A DNA stretch of 64,000 nucleotides. Origin: Macrothele yani. Lineage: Eukaryota; Arthropoda; Arachnida; Araneae; Macrothelidae. The position numbers were made by a program, and so were the translations under genes. The stretch lies in assembly GCA_039090855.1 (NCBI GenBank), contig CM077010.1, forward strand, positions 42,426,905 to 42,490,904, given 5' to 3'. Position 1 is the stretch's first letter. Each line of letters begins with the position of its first letter. This document shows, piece after piece, positions 22,075-34,486 of the stretch. The notes under the pieces were generated by a model that ran no database searches, was not told where the DNA came from, and saw only the letters and a program-made list of their open reading frames with translations.

Positions 22075-23287
22075 TACACTAAAGAGCAATTGAATTAGAA
22101 GCAGCTGGCGTTATGCAAATGTGGCGCTGTGGGCGTCCCTGTAAACGGAAACGACATGACGTATGCAGCGATCCGACAATATAAGAAGTGATGCGACGGG
22201 AATCAGTAAGAGTCAGCCGCAGTATGGGTAAGACGAAGGATCTAAGCACATTTGATCGTGGGCAAATTGTCGGGGCCCAAGCAATGGGTCACTCCATCTC
22301 GGAAGTCGTGCAGGCACTGGGATTTTAATGAGCCACTGTGTCACTTGTGCACCGTGAGTACATCGAATCAGGTAAAACCATCCCTGCTAGGTCCAACTGC
22401 CATGGACAACAGCGTGTGGATGAGCGGGGTCATCGTCGGCTCTCTCGCATTGTAACAGCGGAGAGACGGGCCACAGTGCAAGAAATCACTCAACAATTCA
22501 ACGCTGGTGCACAAAAACGTGTAAGCAGCCACACCATCCAGAACCATCTCCTAGCTATGGGGTACAGAAGCCATCGTCCTACGAGGGTACCGCTGCTGAC
22601 CGCACACCACAGGGTGCAAAGATTAGCATGGGCACGAGAACATCGCCACTGGACCCTAGACATGTGAAAAATGTTGCCTGGACTGATGAGTCGAGATTCA
22701 CGTTGGTACATGCGGATGGCAGGATACGAGTACGGTGCAAACCACATAAAGCGATGGATCCTTTTTGCCAGCAGGGTACCCTTCAAGCTGGTGGGGGTCG
22801 CATTCTCGTCTGGGGACTGTTTGCGTGGATTGAAATGGGATCCCTGGTACGTGTGACATCGTCCCTCACAGGTCAAGGTTACCGGGATATCCTGGACGAC
22901 CATTTGCTCCCGTTTGTGCGTCTTCAACATCCCACTGGGGACCTCATCCTGCAACAAGACAATGCAGCTCCCGAATTGTATCCGAATGGTTGGATGAACA
23001 TTCCACCGACGTTGCCTTGCTTTCTTGGCCAGCTAAGTCACCTGACCTCAATCCCATCGAACACATCTGGGATGCCATCGAGAGAGATGTTCGAGGCTCT
23101 AACTCCCCTCCATCAAATCTTCGTGAACTGTGGGAGCTTGTTCAGAGGTCGTGGATCCGCGTGGCTTCCCATCGCTTCCAGTGTCTTGTCGAGTCCATGC
23201 CGAGACGAATCGCCGCCGTCATCAGGGCGAAAGGTGGTGCTACACGTAACTAGACAGGTATCTGTAGTTAAATTGCTCTTTAGTGTA
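22075..23287 (+). mobile_element. Tc1-like element with both terminal inverted repeats
   Basis: TACACTAAAGAGCAATTGAA at 22075-22094 is matched by its complement at 23268-23287 with one mismatch, and the outermost TA is the target dinucleotide. The element is about 1.2 kb and contains one transposase on the plus strand. Confidence 0.85.
22224..23253 (+). pseudogene. Tc1-like transposase, broken
   Basis: The start at 22224 gives MGKTKDLSTFDRGQIVGAQA (helix-turn-helix). Codons 35 and 36 at 22326-22331 are both stops, and the frame then continues through a second helix-turn-helix. A frameshift near 22665 leads to NVAWTDESRF (first catalytic aspartate) and LILQQDNAAP (second, near 22955). A second frameshift near 22970 leads to SPDLNPIEHIWDAIERDVRG (catalytic glutamate, about 23040) and the end MPRRIAAVIRAKGGATRN. 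All three catalytic residues survive and the total length fits the ~340-residue family. Only two stop substitutions and two indels separate it from an open frame, so it is a fairly young corpse. Confidence 0.9.
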
Positions 23288-23715
23288 GTATATGTCGATG
23301 ACATAGCTCATAACCACAAAAGTGCGTCTAACAACTAGTGGAGGTAGTTCCTAAAGGCTACCATGTTTGTTTTTCTACGTTTCCGTATTCAACGATCACC
23401 ACGATCATCTAAGGATAGAGGAAGTCTCCGTATATAATTTCGAGCTACGTCTTCCAGATAAGGAATAAATCCTGGTACGACCAACACACCACCCATGTCC
23501 CAACTTGCTCGACAATTCGAAAGCCTGGCTCTCTAAAAAATCTGGCACCTGTATAGCAAACAATTTTTTAAGAACATTAGGGCACAGATAAGCATAACAG
23601 AACTCGCTTTTCTAACCTTTGAAAAAATTTCAAATAAAACGTTCTTATGATATCTGTAGCCAAGAAATTTCTTCGAGATTCATTTTCAAATTTTATTTTC
23701 ATGCGTATCAAGGGG
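23288..23715. other. Stretch with no recognisable gene
   Basis: Short frames only, and none has a domain. Confidence 0.35.
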
Positions 23716-24035
23716 CTTCCTCCGGCCTGGTACAGTTGATTAATTGCCAGGCTGGTATCTGTGCGGTAGGAAATTGTTGTAGGTTCGAACCCCGCTGCCG
23801 GCAACCCAGTTAGCAGTTTTCCAGGGTCAACGAAAATGCGTTTTTGAATGACCAAAATTGACCTTGGACGTGTGGAGTCGTACAGTGCGGTTGCTCCTTC
23901 CTAAGGAAGGTCACGAAAAACCATCCCTCCATAATCTTCCATTCCCCAGAACTTTCCTATGGCAGGGAGAAGCCCATGATGACGGATCACCAACTTTTTT
24001 ATCTGACCATTGCACCTAAAGATGATGATCAGGAA
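23716..24035 (+). repeat. tRNA-derived SINE with GATGATGAT tail
   Basis: The head contains GGCCTGGTACAGTTGATTAA (A-box region) and GTAGGTTCGAACCCCGC (B box, at about 23780). The body ends in GATGATGATC near 24022-24031. That tail resembles the GAT-repeat tail of the LINEs in this window, which would allow mobilisation by the same machinery. The tail link is inference. Confidence 0.6.
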
Positions 24036-25396
24036 ACAGTGTGCGTTGTTGATATAACAGACAGACATAAATTTCTCTTTTAAAGACGTAAATGGTTTAG
24101 AGAAAAGGGAGTTGCGTGGCGTGTTATAAATTTTATACAGGTATTTTCAGCAATGTGGATCTCTCAGTTAAGTCATAGGATTGAGTATAAAGTTTCTACT
24201 GTTATTCTTGAATAAGATCTAAAATGAGCAGCACCGTACATCAGATCACTTACAGAGAGAAAGGCCTTTCAGTTATACTACCTGGTAAAACTGCACTACG
24301 TTCACTAAAGCTCGCCAGTGCAGTAGTTTGGGTACGTTTCACGTGCATCCCTGAGAGGCCCCGCTCCCTGAGAGGCCACGTGTCAATACTTTATCGATAG
24401 CAGAGACCAAAACCTGCTTCGCATTTGAAGCACAGCCTTATTGCATGGAGTACAGAAGAGAGAATAACAAAAACAATAAAATGGTGGCAACACCAGTGTT
24501 TCAGCAATAAGAAACGGCCAAACGACTAAAATGTAAAATGCTGAAGTTTAGAAAGCATTGTCAAAAAACTAGGTTTTCCTTCGATAAAATTTGAAGTCCG
24601 AACGTAAACCTTTGATGTTTTCAAATTTGGTGCTTTCAAAATTTCAAATGCAGTCAGGATGCTTTATATTTCAGAGTCTCTAAATTCATGGAAAAATCTC
24701 CCGAATAGTAAAAACTCCTTTTTCCCTCCGTTCTGCAAACGACATTGCCTCACGGGATGCGACATAAAAGTCTTTCCAAGCGGATTGTGGAAACGTGCTT
24801 TTGTTCTGTGAAAGAAGTTCTGTCAAAGAACAAAGTGGTTCAGAAATTCCCTCATATTTATGGGAAAAGGTTTTGGTGCGGAAAGAAGATGAAATGGAAG
24901 GGAATATAAAAAAATATCGGACTTATACTGCCCATCCTAAACATGATTCATTTATGAATTCAGCTTCAGTAGATACAAAACGATAAATAAATGCTACAAA
25001 ATGCGATAAAAAAGGCTCCATATTACATTTTTTAAAACACAATAAAGTCAAAATAAAATTATGCATGCCTCTACAACCGACTCAGCTGTCTCACAGACAA
25101 TTTGAAAAGAATATCTTATGACGTAGATTTTAAATGAACTAATTTAACCATACTTCTGCTCATATGAACAGTTCATATCAAAATTGCTTTCGAGACTTTG
25201 TATAATCAAAAGACATGGTAGACATTTTATTTCTATTTTCTTTCTGTTTTGTTCATACCTAAAACGAAGTCGCTTCCTGCAAAAAACGGGAGGTTACAGA
25301 ATTCATTAACTTAATGAAAGTTAGAAAAATTAAAATTTTTTCAGCCAACCCCAGCTAATCATATTGAGAAGAAAACTTATCCTGAAATTCGATAAG
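24036..25396. other. AT-rich stretch with no recognisable gene
   Basis: A small direct repeat of CCCTGAGAGGCC stands at about 24349-24378. I see no coding domain. Confidence 0.4.
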
Positions 25397-27003
25397 ACGA
25401 AATTTTGACAAGAGTGAAAGATTTCTACTCCACATTATATGAAAGGGATGATACATGCACTCCAGACATCATGAAAGGTACCAGTAATAAAGTTCTTCCA
25501 GTCCTCCCAGCAGAAGTTGCACATACAATCAAGAACATGAAGCGGGGAAAAGCTCCAGGAGAAGATAGAATTACTGTAGACATCATACAAGAAGCAAGTG
25601 GAGAAATTGAAACAGTACTCGCCCAAATTTTCACTCAATGTCTTAATGAAGGGAAGATACCTGAGGTTTGGAACAACGCTACAATGATCCTGCTAAATAA
25701 AAAAAGTGATATTGAGGATCTCAGGAACTACAGACCTATCATCCTCCTATCAGTGGTTTATAAAATCTTCACTAAAGTTCTTTCACACCGCTTGAAGGTA
25801 ACACTGGACATGGCTCAACCGAGAGAACAAGCTGGATTCAGGAGTGGCTACAGTACTATAGATCATATCCACGTACTGAGAGAACTAATTGAAGGAGCGA
25901 GGGAAAATGTAACTTCCTTTGTGCATGGCTTTTTATCGATTATCAAAGGGCCTTTTTATTCAGTGAAACCATCAGCAGTTACAATGGCTCTGGAAACCTG
26001 CGGCATTGAAGATGCATACATTAAAATTATTAACAACATCTATGAAAATGCAAGTGCAAAGATTCAGCTGTTTGAAAATACAACACACATAAAAATTGGA
26101 AAGGGAGTGAGACAAGGTGAGACCATATCTCCCAAGCTGTTTAATGCCACATTGGAAAACGTCTTTCAATCACTGAACTGGGAAAACAAATTGATAAAGA
26201 TTAATGGAGATTATCTAACCCAACCTCGTTTTGCTCATGACGTTGTCATTTTTGCAACTACCTCATCAGAGCTGCAGAGTATGATCCAGGAACTTGCTGA
26301 CAAGAGTAAAGAAGTGGGATTAAAAATGAACTTTCAGAAGACAAAAGTGATGTGCAATGCTTTTACAAGAAATGAAGATTTATAGATTGATGGAGAAAAG
26401 CTGGAGATAACAGACACGTACGTTTATCTTGGACAGCAGATGTCAAGTGAGGGTCACATTAATGGGGAAATTAATCGGCGTACAAAACTTGCCTGGAGAG
26501 CTTTTGGAAGAAAGAGTATAATTTTCTAGAGCGATATACGATTATATCTTAAAAGAAAATGGTTTGATCAATGCATCCTTCCAAAACTCACGTATGGTGC
26601 AGAGACGTGGACCTTAACTAAAAGAGCTGCAGACAACTCAAAGTAACATGGAGAAGTGCGTGCTTGGTGTAACCAGGAAATATAAGAAGAGGAACTCGTA
26701 GATCAGAAAAATGACAAGAGTGAAAGACATCATGATCAGAGTTAAATCTTTGAAAGGGCAATGGGATGGACATATTACCAGAAGGACAGACCATCGATGG
26801 ACAGCCGAAATTTTAGATTGGATTCCAAGGGACAGGAAAAGACCCAGAAGAAGACCACATGGAATATGGGTGGATGAAATTCGATTGTAAGCGGGAGTAA
26901 CATGGAGGAGACTGGCACAAGACAGACCGTTGTGGAAGAAACTTCGGGAGACTTTCGTCCAGCAGTGGATTGATAATGGTTGACAATGATGATGATGATG
27001 ATT
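25397..27003 (+). pseudogene. LINE copy A (RTE-like reverse transcriptase), 5'-truncated
   Basis: Open from 25405 to 26385, it gives the reverse transcriptase core in order: KAPGEDRITVDIIQEASGE, LRNYRPIILLSVVYKIFTKV, REQAGFRSGYSTIDHIHVLR, and GVRQGETISPKLFNATLENV. The catalytic box reads FAHDVV at about 26229 where sister copies read FADDVV, so the first catalytic aspartate is lost. A stop after NEDL at 26383 and several later breaks precede the conserved C-terminal region (AETWTL, then RWTAEILDWIPRDRKRPRRR), which ends near 26984. The copy ends in a short GATGATGAT tail. LINEs copy themselves by target-primed reverse transcription. This copy is dead and lacks its endonuclease. Confidence 0.9.
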
Positions 27004-27789
27004 CAGTTTACGTAATTTCAAGTAAATTACTTCCGATCAATGCAGAATATTTACTGGGGACAAAAGAAAAGTTTATTCAATGGAACTAATTTTGTTATTT
27101 TGGCGAAATGCTTGAGTATTTATCACTAATCACAAGGAAACGTGAATGGTAAAGTTCTTTTAATCATTTCTCATTCTCTCTAAATTGATTCTCTGTAACT
27201 GAGACATGTCTTCTGTAACTTAGCGGTTCTCTTCCAGCTCCGGAAATTCAACGCCACAACAAAAACGATTTAACTTTCTCGAAGTGATAGGTGTCATAAA
27301 TTTGTTTCAATGCCATACTACAGAAATTTCGGTCAGTTAAGGCATTCGATATTTTCATTAAGGCTGCCTATCTCTCTCGACGTTATACTGTAATACGACT
27401 ACATGGACCTGTCCTTGTTACTTTTCATTTTAAAAGTTCATCGTTACTAGATTCTTTTTTAGATAAGTGCAATACGATTATAATGACCACACATTTCGTC
27501 AGAGATATAAGGATTTTTAGGTGCCAAAATGTTCTGCTACGCAGACTCACGAATCATTGACGTATTTATCTGTCGCTTCTCTTCAGAATGCGAAATTCGG
27601 TAAACTAAAACACAAATATGTCTGCTAGAGACCAGCCTGTAGAATGTATGGGCTACTCTGGGTTTTTAGTATTGTTACCTTTATTAGCCATAAGATGATT
27701 TTTAATATCGTATAAGCGATTTCATAAGTAGCATGCACTTCTTATCTTGACAAGCATTTGTGTTTGGACGACTGCGCGTGAGCGTAGTA
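27004..27789. other. Stretch with no recognisable gene
   Basis: No domain or repeat that I can name. Confidence 0.35.
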
Positions 27790-27799
27790 AACTTTTATT

Positions 27800-27935
27800 T
27801 TATTTTGTAGGTGAAGGGCTGATAATCACCGTAAGCACCTACGACTATAGCAGTCGCCCGTGCCTAATTTATGACCACTGCTTAAAGGGAGGGAAGAGAG
27901 AAAGCGCAGGACAAAATGTACACCATGCATGCTCA
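27800..27935 (-). repeat. Degraded fragment of the 'GGTGGCGCAG' SINE family
   Basis: It keeps the order of the tail-half blocks (AGCAGTCGCCCGTGCCTAAT and GGGAGGGAAGAGAG) but with many substitutions. It is an old copy without a head. Confidence 0.45.
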
Positions 27936-28383
27936 GTTTGAGACAAAGACTACTAGCTGAAAGCTCTCGCCTCGGGCCATTTAGGCACCGGAGCATTTCG
28001 AAAGCTTCAAGGTAAAGTTTCATGCCACATATTATAAATTAAAACGTATTTGTAATTTTGTGTTGCTATTCTCAACATTTCGATAGCTTTAAAATGAATA
28101 TCTACTCCACAGTATTACAAAATATTCAATACCGTTAACACACGTTGCTTTTTATGAGCGGTTGGTAAGTGTTGGACACTTTGGTAAGTAGACGCACTTG
28201 TTTTAGCAATGCATATTTTTTATTCTTAGTGTCAATAGAAGGAATTTGTGTACGGTGGACAAGTGCTGGAATACAAATGTACTGCTACAAATGCTTTTCA
28301 ATGAAGGTAGTAGATGTTTCCTTTCCATCTTGTGCTTTTTTTTTTTTTTTTGGAGTATTTTTATTCATGTGGATTCATTATAT

Positions 28384-29653
28384 TAGGTGTGCAACTTAAT
28401 TTTCGGCCCCTAACCGCTAGCGATCATAGAACGTCGGCAAATGCAAATAGCTGTGTGCGATAATGGCTGGCTGCAGTGCCATACAACAGCTTTCCAGGCA
28501 ACCGCGACCTCGCACAGCTGTAGTGACAGAAGGGACGAAAGTTGTCGGTGAAAGCAATTTCGTTCGAGAAGCAACATTTGAGGCACTTCATCCTGTTCAC
28601 GTTTCAGCTGAAAAAAGTGTAGCGAAAGCCCTGCAAATGATCTGTGCTGCTTTGGGTGAGGATGCTGTGTCTTACAGTACGTGTAAGAAGTGGGTCCAGC
28701 GGTTTAAGAAGGGAAATTTCTATCTCCGTGATGCAGAATGTCCCTGACAGCCACGCTGACGATGAGGAACTGGAAGAACTATTGGACGCGGATCACTGTC
28801 GCATACAGTCAGAGCTCGCCCAGGAACTCGGAGTAACACGGCAAGTCATTGCAAAGCGCCTGCACAAGCTCGGACTGATTCACAAGGAGGACCTTTAGCC
28901 CCCACCCCCACCAACTCACAGCTGCGAAGAAGTCTATGCGCACGATGTTGCTGTGTCCTTGCTCTCCAGATTCAAGAAGAAGGATTTCCTCCACAAGATT
29001 TTGACCTGTGATGAGAAGCGGATCCTCTACAATAAGCCTAAGCTGCGCAAATCGAGGGTTTTTTCTAGGTCAGCCTACCACCAGTACCGCCAAACCGAAT
29101 ATCCATGCCAGGAAGTTGTTGCTGTGCATATGGTGGGATCAGCGCGGTGTCGTACACTATGAGTTGCTCAAACCTGGTGAAACGGTCAATGCTGAGCGTT
29201 ATTGTCAGCAACTCATTCGTGTGAGTGACGCAATGGAGGCGAAAAGGCCATACACCGGCAAGGGCAGAAGGTCGGTCCTGTTGCTTCAGGATAACGCGCG
29301 TATTCACACCGCGAAAACGACTTTAAACACGACCACCGACCTGGGATGGGAGATTTTGTCTCAATCTATTCTCCAGACTTCGCCCCTTGTATTATCACCT
29401 CTTTCGCTCCTTGCAACATCACCTGAGTGATACGCACTTCACTTCTGTCGAGGAGGTCCACACAAGTATTGACGCCTTTGTCAACTCGAAACATCCCTCT
29501 TTTTTCTTCAGTGGCATTTGGCAACTCCCTGACCGATGGCTCAAATGTATCCAACACGACGGGGATTATTTCCCTGATTAGGTACGTACTCGAATTGCTC
29601 TAATTTGCTGTCAACATGTCGTGCCTGTGGCCAAGAATTAAGTTGCACACCAT
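28384..29653 (+). mobile_element. Mariner element with both terminal inverted repeats
   Basis: The left end TTAGGTGTGCAACTTAATTT (28384 on) is matched at the right by the complement of GGTGTGCAACTTAATTCTTG (ending about 29651), and TA flanks both sides. The enclosed transposase is on the plus strand. Confidence 0.85.
28560..29580 (+). pseudogene. Mariner transposase (second lineage), broken
   Basis: The frames read, in order, ICAALGEDAVSYSTCKKWVQ (28640-28700), EELLDADHCRIQSELAQELG with VTRQVIAKRLHKLGLIHKED (28780-28895), LLSRFKKKDFLHKILTCDEK with the first catalytic aspartate at about 29010, CIWWDQRGVVHYELLKPGET (29125-29180), LLLQDNARIHTAKT with the second aspartate at about 29290, and a C-terminal block YYHLFRSLQHHLSDTHFTSV to the end near 29580. 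At least three frameshifts break it. It differs clearly from the mariners at 4.8 kb and 47.7 kb, so the window holds several independent mariner invasions. Confidence 0.9.
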
Positions 29654-30003
29654 ACTTATGTCAACCAGTCCATGAGAAGCTCAGGAGAGCCAGCATCCAG
29701 TTTGTTTACGTTTGCACGACTGTCGATACTAGGGAAGTAGCTTACTGTCAGAACCTTACAGAATGTGATGTTGAAATGCCACTTAGGAGAATGCCAGGTA
29801 GAAAAGTTGAAATTGATTTTTAATATAGGCCTCAAAAAATCGAACTTATAGTTTGCTCGTATTGCGTCATAATAAATGTACAAAATTGACCCCGCTAGTA
29901 ATTGTAATAATAAATAATCCATTATTGAGCTTCGGGAATGCATTGTTTCACGTTTTTGAGGTCAAACATTTCAGAAATGGCACATGATTTGCATTTTAAT
30001 TCA
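29654..30003. other. Unassigned flank with a small inverted match
   Basis: No gene is seen. The motif ATCCAGTTTGTTTAC near 29695 recurs inverted near 40765, with loosely similar surroundings, on the far side of the LINE array. It is probably a dispersed repeat. Confidence 0.35.
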
Positions 30004-30004
30004 C

Positions 30005-33000
30005 GTCATCGTCACCATTGTCCACCATTAACAATCCACTGCTGGACGAAGGTCTCTCTAAGCCTCTTCCACAACAGTCTGATTTGTGCCAGTCTCCTCC
30101 ATGCTACTCCCGCATACTTTCGAATTTCATCCACCCATCTCACATATGGTCTTCTTCTGGGACTTTCCCTGTCCCTTGAAACCCAATCTAAAATTTCGGC
30201 TGTCCATAGATGGTCTGTCCTTCTGGCAGTATGCCCAGCGCGTTGCCATTTCAAGGATTTTACTCTGATCATGATGTCTTCAACTCTTGTCATTTTTCGG
30301 TTCCACGAGTTCCTCTCCTTATCTCTCCTGGTTACACCAAGCATGCACCTATCCATGTTACCTTGATTTCTCTGCAGCCTTTGTATGTCTCTTTTAGTTA
30401 AGGTCCACGTCTCTGCACCATATGTAAGAACTGGAAGGATGCATTGATCAAACACTTTTCTTTTAAGATATAATGGTATATTGCTCTTCAAAATTATGTT
30501 GTTTCTTCTAAAAGCTCTCCAGGTAAGTTTTATACGCCGATTAATTTCTTCATCAATATGATCCTCACTTATCTGCTGTCCAAGATAAACGTACCTATCT
30601 GTTATCTCCAGCTTTTCTCCATCAATCGATAAATCTTCATTTCTTGTAAAAACATTGTATATCACTTTTGTCTTCTGAAAGTTAATTCTTAATCCCACAT
30701 CTTTATTCTTGTCAGCAAGTTTCTGGAACATACTCCGCAGCTCTGATGAGGTAGTTGCAAAAATGACTACGTCATCAGCAAAACGAAGGTGAGTTAGATA
30801 ATCTCCATTAATATTTATCCCTTTGTTTTCCCAGTTTATTGCTTGAAAGACACTTTGAAATGTGGCATTAAATAGCTCGAGAGATATGGTGTCACCTTGC
30901 CTCACTCTCAGTCCAATTTTTATGTGTACTGTATTCTCAAACAGCCGAATCTTTGCACTAGCATTTTTATAGATTTTATTAATAATATTCATGTATGCAT
31001 CTTCAATACCGCAGGATTTCAAAGATGTAACAGCTGATGGTTTCACCGAATCAAAGGATTTTTCATAATAGATTAAAGCCATGCACAATGGGAGTTCATA
31101 TTCCCTCGCTCTTTCAATTAGTTCTCTCAGTACGTGGATATGATCTATTGTGCTGTAGCCACTCCTGAATCCAGCTTGTTCTCTCGGTTGAGCCATGTCC
31201 AGTGTTACCTTCAAGCGGTGTAAAAGAACTTTAATGAAGATTTTATAAACCACTGATAGGAGGATGATAGGTCTGTAGTTCCTGATATCCTCAATATCAC
31301 CTTTTTTATGTAGCAGGATCACTGTAGCGTTGTTCCAATCCTCAGGAATCTTCCCTTCATTAAGGCATCGAGTGAAAACTTGGGCGAGTACTGTTTCGAT
31401 TTCTCCACTTGTTTCTTGTATGATGTTTACAGTAATTCCATCTTCTCCTGGAGCTTTTCCTCGCTTTATGTTCTTGATTGCATGTGCAAATTCTGCTGGG
31501 AGAACTGGAAAAACTACGGTACTGGTACTTTGTATGATGTCTGGAGTACATGTATCATCCCTTTCATATGCTTTGGAGTAGAAATACAGTATTTCACTCT
31601 TGTTAAAATTTCGCCTCTATTTCTTGTTACAGAACCATCTTCTTTTCTCTGTGCCATAATCTGTTTTCTTTCCTTACTGAGATGTCCTTTTGCTATTTTC
31701 AGGCTTTGTTTGTTTTCAATTGCTTTCCTCACTAATTCACAGTTAAATTTCCTTACGTCTTTAGTGATACTTTTTCGTACTGTCTTGCATAGCTTTATAT
31801 ATTCCACTTTGCAAGGCACATCTTCTTTAGTTGTCCTCATCTCTCTTCTTTTTTGCATCAACATTTTGGTATTTCCTGAAAATTTGTTCACATGCAACTT
31901 GTTCCTAGACCCAGCTAATTTTGTTGCTGTTTCCATAAGTGCGTTGGTTACTTTCTGTTAACTTCAGAGATGTCCACGTCTTCTGATGTTTGACCTTCTA
32001 GAATAAAGAATATGTTCCTCGGTTCTAATTTGAAGGTATTATGGTGTTTTTCATGGTTGGTTATGTCAATACATTTTGTTTGTCTTATGAGCTTGCCACG
32101 TCCGAGCTTAGTGTTGAGGTGCATCTTATATCTTACCATTCAATGGTCACTAACTATGTTGAACGTGTTCAGCACACTGCAGTCTTCCATGACAAATTTC
32201 TTGTTAAACGTAATAAAGTAAATTTCACTTGTCAATCCATTGGAATGAATCCATATCTATTTCCTTTGCGGTTTATTTGAAAAAGGAGTTCATGTGAAAA
32301 ACCCTTCTGCCTCTGCAAATTCTAAGAGTGTATTTCCACGCTGGTTTCTGTTGCCGTGGCCGAATCTACCTACTGTAGTTTCATTCTGTTACCGCTGCCC
32401 TATTTTGCATTGAAATCTCACATAATTATCTTTAAGTGCTGCTTGCCTTTATTATTTATATGACGAATTTCCCCATAAAATTCTTCAATTTCTTCTTCAG
32501 GATGACTTGTGATGGGTGCCTAAGTTTGCATAATCTGAGCCTGGTATCTTCTCGAGAGTTGGTAACGAGTCGTGCTGCTCTGTCAGAGGAATTTTCAACT
32601 TCTACAACTTTATCCTTCAGTTTCTTGTTTATTATAAATCCAACACCACTAGTTCTACCAGTATCTGTCCCACGATAGTAGACGAGATGTCCACCTTTCA
32701 GTTCAATAAGATCTTCTCATTTTCTCCTTACCTCACTTAGGCCGACGATGTCCCACTTGATCCTTTGTAGTTCCTCTTCCAATTCAAGCAGCATTGAATC
32801 AGAAGATAGGGAGCGTCCATTTTAAGTAGCCAAGGTCAACATCAAATGGCAGTCTAGTCCGGTCCTCCGGTGATTCTTAGTACCCTCTGCCTTCATGTTG
32901 TACTGGCCGCTGCCTTGGCCAGGTACATTCCAGCTGGCGGAGACTGAGGGCCAAGATTTAAGTTGTGGAGTCATTTTAGAGGGGTTTGGCCATAACTCAC

Positions 33001-33170
33001 CACGCTGGCCAAGCGGGTTTTTGAGTGTGAGATAGCATTTCCTCTAATCCCGATGTTATAGTTATACCGCTATTGGCGGTCGTAAGAGCCCCTTTAGTGG
33101 GAACAGGATACACCACGAGAAGGCGGGGTTGACATTTGTCAAGGAGAGGCTGTGATGTTGCGCATCAACT
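30005..33170 (-). mobile_element. LINE copy B, near full length (3.1 kb)
   Basis: On the minus strand the order is a noncoding leader (33170-32960), an apurinic-type endonuclease (32930-31990), a linker (31936-31514), the reverse transcriptase and the C-terminal region (31500-30012), and a short ATC/GAT tail. The endonuclease shows DIVGLSEVRRK at about 32740, which holds the expected catalytic glutamate, and GVGFIINKKLKDKVVE, but stops interrupt it. A 436-residue open frame (31322-30012) covers RNYRPIILLSVVYKIF through FADDVVIFA to the end, with the catalytic FADD intact. The small frame 31936-31514 (KMLMQKRREMRTTKEDVPCK) is the linker. The family is RTE-like by layout and by its short-repeat tail, and the clade name is inference. 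Confidence 0.88.
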
Positions 33171-34486
33171 GACCTTACATCAATCTACGTAAAACATACT
33201 AAAATAAATTTCTATAAAAATAACAATTTTTTTTTGAAGAAATTTCGGAACTTCAAATCTGGTTGAGTTGTGAACATCGAATGTAATTAAAATTGTGGCT
33301 TATTTTGACAAATAGTGGCAAAGGTAAGTGACATAATTTGTGACGTATCGGAACACATTTTTGCAGGTCGGAAATTTAAATATCGATTTTTTTTCATTAG
33401 AGTCAATTCGTAAAGTGTGATGAAATTTTATGTGTGCGAGCACCCCGGGAAACGAAACAACCACGTTTCTTTCTTTTTTTTTGCATGTTGGTTCCATTCA
33501 AGAAAGGATATCGGCAGTGAGTAAGGAACGCTTAAGAAGAATTTTTGAACTCGTTAGTATCAGTGGAAAGGATTTGTGTACGGTGCACAAAGTGCTGGTA
33601 TAAAGTTTGACCGGAATTTTTGTGTGCTGTGCCAACAAGATTTGTCTAAAACTTTAGTGTTTCCAGCTAAGAGAAAAATATCACGACAAAGGAACTCTGT
33701 TAAAATCTCGAAGTTTTTGAAGAAGCAAAATTACTGCCGTCAAATCGATGAAGAAAATCTTTTCAGATGACTGATATCTGAACTTCAGATAGCATCTCGA
33801 CTGATGTACATCTCATTAGAGGACTTAAATCTCGATGATATTTGTTTTCCTGTTTCTTATTCAGTAGCAAAAGTACGAACAACAAAATCATCTTAAAAAG
33901 CTACTTACATTTTGTTCATGAAAAAGTACGATCCACCGTCAAAAAAAAAAAAAAAAAAGTATTTTTGCATATTTGGGAATTAAAATACAAAATTCATGTA
34001 ATGTAAAACATCTTTATTATGGAATCGTAGAAAATGGCATGTTAGAAGCCTAATAATAGAGTCGTAATCATTACAGGTACCAGCTGTCGCCATTTTGTTT
34101 TATCACGTAATGCGAGCAAACGAGTGGTCATATTTTTAGGGTCTATAACGAAATCAGTCTCTGCCTTACTGCCCAGCACTGTTCTTAAGCAGTCTGTTGG
34201 TATCAAATTATACAAGATTCAGTTGGATTTTGTGGTTAAGCTACCTCACTGTACTAGTAACTGTCGTAGGCAACAATAATTGTCTTCCATAGACGCAACT
34301 CCACCCATATTGACTGTATAATAAATGATATAATTATTATAACTGCCTAAATGTAACAAAACAACTACAAAGTTTACTTTTTGACTGTTTTGTTTGTAGC
34401 CATTTTTGCTTCGCTAGCTAAGATAATGCATTTTATAGAAGCAGCAGCTATATTCCGGCGGGTATTTTTTTTTTTTTGCTATTTCA
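33171..34486. other. Spacer S1 between LINE copies B and C
   Basis: About 1.3 kb, nearly identical to S2 at 37661-38976. It contains a 64-residue plus-strand frame (33576-33770) with NFCVLCQQDLSKTLVFPAKR, which may be a zinc-binding motif. The frame is unsupported and is duplicated in S2. It has runs of A (about 33940) and T (about 34460). I cannot identify a gene. Confidence 0.6.
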
